Source of the DNA: Acidobacteriaceae bacterium
GTDB taxonomy: Bacteria > Acidobacteriota > Terriglobia > Terriglobales > Acidobacteriaceae
Direction: 5' to 3'
Length of the DNA stretch: 8,426 bases
Assembly (NCBI GenBank): GCA_003133425.1
Contig: PKXI01000359.1
Location: 1 to 8,426 of the forward strand
Below, piece by piece: positions 6,463-8,426 of this stretch. Numbering within the stretch: the stretch's first letter is position 1; each line of letters opens with the position of its first letter. Position numbers and translations under genes: made by a program. The notes under the pieces are model-generated. The model ran no database searches and was not told where the DNA came from. It was given only the letters and a program-made list of their open reading frames with translations.

Positions 6463-7593
6463 CTACTTCACCGGCGCCGTCACTACCCCAACTAGTGAAT
6501 CTGCACACCCGTAATAAAGAAACCAGCGCCCGTGAAACACCACCAGCCCTTCGGCGAAAGTGGTCCCGGCCGCATATTGCCCGGTCTTCTCGTAAGCCAT
6601 CTCCGGCTTCAAAACTGGATGCTCCGCGCGTGCGACGATCCGAAACGGGTTATCGGGTTCAAACAGCGCCTCTCCGACTCCGTACGCATTGGGCCCCAGC
6701 GCGGGATCGCCGCCTTTCACAGCATTCTTTCCGTTGTAGAGAACCACGATTCCCTTGCTCGTCAAAACCGGCGGCGGCCCGGTCTCAGGAAACGTGCTGT
6801 CGAAGTGCTTTGGCCGAGGACCCATCCGTTCTGCGGGCGCACCGGTCGCGTCTTCAAGCGGCGTCCAGTGAATCAGGTCCGCCGACGTTGCCAGGTGGAT
6901 CGCCCCTTCACCCCAGTACATCCAGTACTTATCGTCGATCTTAGCCGCGATCAAACGCCCCTTGCTTTCGTCCAGCCGCGTCACAATCCCCGCCGACTTG
7001 TACTTGAGTGAGTCATACTTGCCGCCCATTTCATGCAGAAAGGCCGTCCCGTATTTGGTCCAGTGCAGCAGATCGGGCGAAGTGGCAATTCCTACCGAGT
7101 AGGTCTGGCGATTCCACTGCGTATAGGTCAGCACGTACGTCCCGTCTTCCCCCTCCACAATGCGCGGATCCTCCACGCCGCCCGGCCACTCGCGCGCTTT
7201 CTCGCCGTCAGAGGTAGGGAAGAAGACCGGCTCGGCGCGCCGCGTAAAGTGAATGCCGTCGTCGCTCTCCGCCAGCCCCAGTCGTGAAGTATGTCCGCCA
7301 ATCTCCATCGCCCCCGAGTCGTCCTCGGCCCGATAAAGCACGTACACCTTGCCATCCCGCACAATCGCCGCCGGGTTGAAAGTATGCAGCGCTTCCCAAC
7401 GCACCGGCGTCTTCAATACCGGATCGATAAACGTTGACTCCGGCCGCGGCGCAATCACCGGGGTCCCTTCCGCAGGTCGAGCAAACGGCCCAATCTCCCA
7501 CGGCTCCAAATTCTGCGCAGACAATGCAGTCCCGCATAAAACGAACGCCGCCAATGCCCATCCAGCACGCACTTTCCACTTCATCCTTTGCAT
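6463..7593 (-). CDS. Exported GH130-family glycosidase, probably hydrolase type
   Basis: GH130 enzymes act on beta-mannosides, either as phosphorylases or as hydrolases; the fold is a five-bladed beta-propeller. 376 residues. Signal peptide at 1-26, cleavage likely at ALSA-QN. Seen: FNPAAIVRDGKVYVLYRAED (72-91), GGVEDPRIVEG (138-148) with the probable acid Asp142, YWGEG (226-230), ETGPPPV (270-276), VVLYNG (283-288) and YYGCAD (360-365). Glu229 and Glu270 resemble the pair that positions water in GH130 mannosidases, so I infer hydrolysis rather than phosphorolysis; export also argues against phosphorylase action. The ATG at 7593 has AAAGG 7 nt upstream and yields a normal signal peptide. An in-frame ATG at 7635 overlaps the rsmD stop as ATGA but would add 14 residues before the signal and lacks a Shine-Dalgarno. 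Confidence 0.9.
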   Translation of the reverse strand: MQRMKWKVRAGWALAAFVLCGTALSAQNLEPWEIGPFARPAEGTPVIAPRPESTFIDPVLKTPVRWEALHTFNPAAIVRDGKVYVLYRAEDDSGAMEIGGHTSRLGLAESDDGIHFTRRAEPVFFPTSDGEKAREWPGGVEDPRIVEGEDGTYVLTYTQWNRQTYSVGIATSPDLLHWTKYGTAFLHEMGGKYDSLKYKSAGIVTRLDESKGRLIAAKIDDKYWMYWGEGAIHLATSADLIHWTPLEDATGAPAERMGPRPKHFDSTFPETGPPPVLTSKGIVVLYNGKNAVKGGDPALGPNAYGVGEALFEPDNPFRIVARAEHPVLKPEMAYEKTGQYAAGTTFAEGLVVFHGRWFLYYGCADSLVGVVTAPVK

Positions 7594-7600
7594 TCGTACG

Positions 7601-7605
7601 CCTTT
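7601..7605 (-). promoter_or_regulatory. Ribosome binding site deciding the GH130 start
   Basis: AAAGG on the minus strand, 7 nt before the ATG at 7593. It supports this start over the ATG at 7635 that overlaps rsmD. Confidence 0.55.
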
Positions 7606-7631
7606 CACTTCATATCCAATCTGCTGCTGGA

Positions 7632-8210
7632 TCATTTTGGTTCTGCAATCATTCCGGCCGAATAAAAACTCAGCGATGCATCACCTTGTTCCAGCAGCCG
7701 AGTGCGTGTCAGGCCCCCATACTGCTCTTCCAGCCGCTCTTTGCGCCGATGCTCCGCAATCACCACGGCACCCGCAGCCAGCAGTCCGATCGAAGCCCCG
7801 CCCAGCAGCCCCAGCGCCGCCATGTACTCCTCAGCCGCGTCATAAGGAGGATCCAGAAACACCACATCAAACCCTGCCACCCCATCCAGAGGCCTGCGCA
7901 GAAACGACCCCACGCTCCCGGTCTGAATTCGGAATCCCTCCAAAAGCCCCAGCCGGTCCAGATTCGCCCGCAGCACCTTGAGCGCCGCCGGAGCCCGCTC
8001 CACAAACGTGATCTGCGCCGCACCCCGGCTCACGGCCTCAATCCCCACTGCGCCCGAACCGGCATATAAATCAAGAAATGCCGCGCCCTTGATCCGTGGC
8101 GCCAGCACGTTGAACAGCGTCTCCCGAAGCCGGTCGCTGGTAGGCCTAGTGGCCAATCCCGCCGGTGCCTCCAGCGCCCGAGAGCGAAATGTTCCGGCAA
8201 TGATCCGCAT
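7632..8210 (-). CDS. rsmD: 16S rRNA (guanine(966)-N2)-methyltransferase RsmD
   Basis: SAM-dependent methyltransferase that makes m2G966 in 16S rRNA on assembled or late 30S particles. 192 residues, close to the 198 of E. coli. Seen: N-terminal MRIIAGTFRSR; RPTSDRLRETLFN (22-34), diagnostic for RsmD; motif I DLYAGSGAVGIEA (47-59); the acidic end of strand 2, VERA (70-73); and the catalytic DPPYD (120-124). The ATG at 8210 gives the family N-terminus; a TTG two codons earlier (8216) is less likely. A possible -10 TATGCT (8224-8219) lies 8 nt before the ATG, with no strong Shine-Dalgarno. It diverges from the M50 protease gene, with 75 bp between starts. Its stop is within 40 bp of the GH130 start, so read-through into that gene is plausible. 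Confidence 0.95.
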   Translation of the reverse strand: MRIIAGTFRSRALEAPAGLATRPTSDRLRETLFNVLAPRIKGAAFLDLYAGSGAVGIEAVSRGAAQITFVERAPAALKVLRANLDRLGLLEGFRIQTGSVGSFLRRPLDGVAGFDVVFLDPPYDAAEEYMAALGLLGGASIGLLAAGAVVIAEHRRKERLEEQYGGLTRTRLLEQGDASLSFYSAGMIAEPK

Positions 8211-8240
8211 CGCCAACCAGCATACGCGAAGCGCTCCCGC

Positions 8241-8280
8241 CCCCGACCGACTGCAATCCTGCCCCGAACCAACTACAATC
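8241..8280. repeat. Imperfect tandem direct repeat in the rsmD/M50 divergent promoter region
   Basis: CCCCGACCGACTGCAATC (8241-8258) is followed by CCCCGAACCAACTACAATC (8262-8280): 16 of 19 aligned positions agree, with one gap. The period is about 21-22 bp, two helical turns. The second copy ends in the -10 box of the M50 gene. It may be an operator or a duplicated promoter segment. Confidence 0.4.
8274..8279 (+). promoter_or_regulatory. TACAAT -10 box 6 nt before the M50 gene
   Basis: TACAAT ends 6 nt before the ATG at 8286, so transcription would start at or beside the ATG. GGAG is also present but only 1 nt from the ATG, too close to act well as a Shine-Dalgarno. Both facts suggest a leaderless mRNA. 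The -35 is weak (CTGCAA at 8251-8256). Confidence 0.4.
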
Positions 8281-8285
8281 GGAGT

Positions 8286-8426
8286 ATGCGAGGCTGGTCA
8301 ATCCCGCTGGGCCGTTGGATGGGCGTGGAAATGCGCGTCCATATCTTCTTCCCGCTGCTCGTCCTGGTCTTCTTCGGCATCAGCGCCGGCGACGGATGGC
8401 AGCGCGGCCTGGGCCTCTTCTTGATC
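8286..8426 (+). CDS. Site-2 protease (M50) family protein, N-terminal fragment
   Basis: Only 47 codons are in the window, and the gene continues past the right edge. The start MRGWSIPLGRWMGVEMRVH followed by a hydrophobic segment (about 18-34) and GDGWQRGLGLFLI matches the usual beginning of M50 intramembrane zinc metalloproteases, where the IPLGR...GVE.R.H pattern precedes the first membrane helix. The zinc-binding HExxH would lie just beyond the edge, so catalysis cannot be confirmed. Such proteins cleave membrane-embedded substrates, often anti-sigma factors. It diverges from rsmD, and a functional link between the two is not evident. Confidence 0.7.
   Translation, partial: MRGWSIPLGRWMGVEMRVHIFFPLLVLVFFGISAGDGWQRGLGLFLI

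Noticed and set aside
7594..7635. GH130 start at the ATG overlapping the rsmD stop (ATGA)
   Set aside because: The overlap suggests translational coupling, but this start lacks a Shine-Dalgarno and puts 14 extra residues before the signal peptide. The ATG at 7593 has AAAGG at 7 nt.

Overview
The window looks like the chromosome of a moderately GC-rich bacterium. The combination of a secreted alginate-lyase-family protein, a secreted GH130 enzyme, a secreted nucleoside hydrolase and an M50 protease beside rsmD fits an Acidobacteriota (Terriglobia-type) soil organism. That assignment is inferred from gene style and is not proven. Nothing in the window marks a phage, insertion sequence, CRISPR array or tRNA.

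Layout, right to left because all but the last gene are on the minus strand. At the right edge a site-2-protease-like gene (plus strand, only 47 codons visible) diverges from rsmD, the 16S rRNA m2G966 methyltransferase. Downstream of rsmD come three genes for exported enzymes: a GH130 glycosidase, an alginate-lyase-family polysaccharide lyase and a nucleoside hydrolase. A small lipoprotein of unknown function with its own promoter follows. After a gene-free stretch of about 500 bp comes the str operon: rpsL (S12), rpsG (S7) and fusA (EF-G), the last running off the left edge without most of domain V.

Two themes stand out. First, the str operon has a good sigma70-type promoter about 440 nt upstream of rpsL. 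The long leader it implies contains several perfect or near-perfect hairpins and short ORFs preceded by Shine-Dalgarno-like sequences. The rpsL-rpsG gap holds two mutually exclusive hairpins plus a GAAA-tetraloop hairpin at the rpsG ribosome binding site, a plausible place for S7-type feedback. rpsL starts at TTG and fusA at GTG, each with a clear Shine-Dalgarno sequence. Second, the exported enzymes suggest scavenging of glycans and nucleosides outside the cytoplasm. The GH130 protein carries two glutamates that point to a hydrolase rather than a phosphorylase, and the nucleoside hydrolase has Phe where many relatives have an active-site His. At least two genes have a TACAAT -10 box only 6-7 nt before the start codon, as expected for leaderless mRNAs.

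I did not find a clearly new multi-gene system. The structured str leader with its short ORFs is the best candidate for something undescribed.
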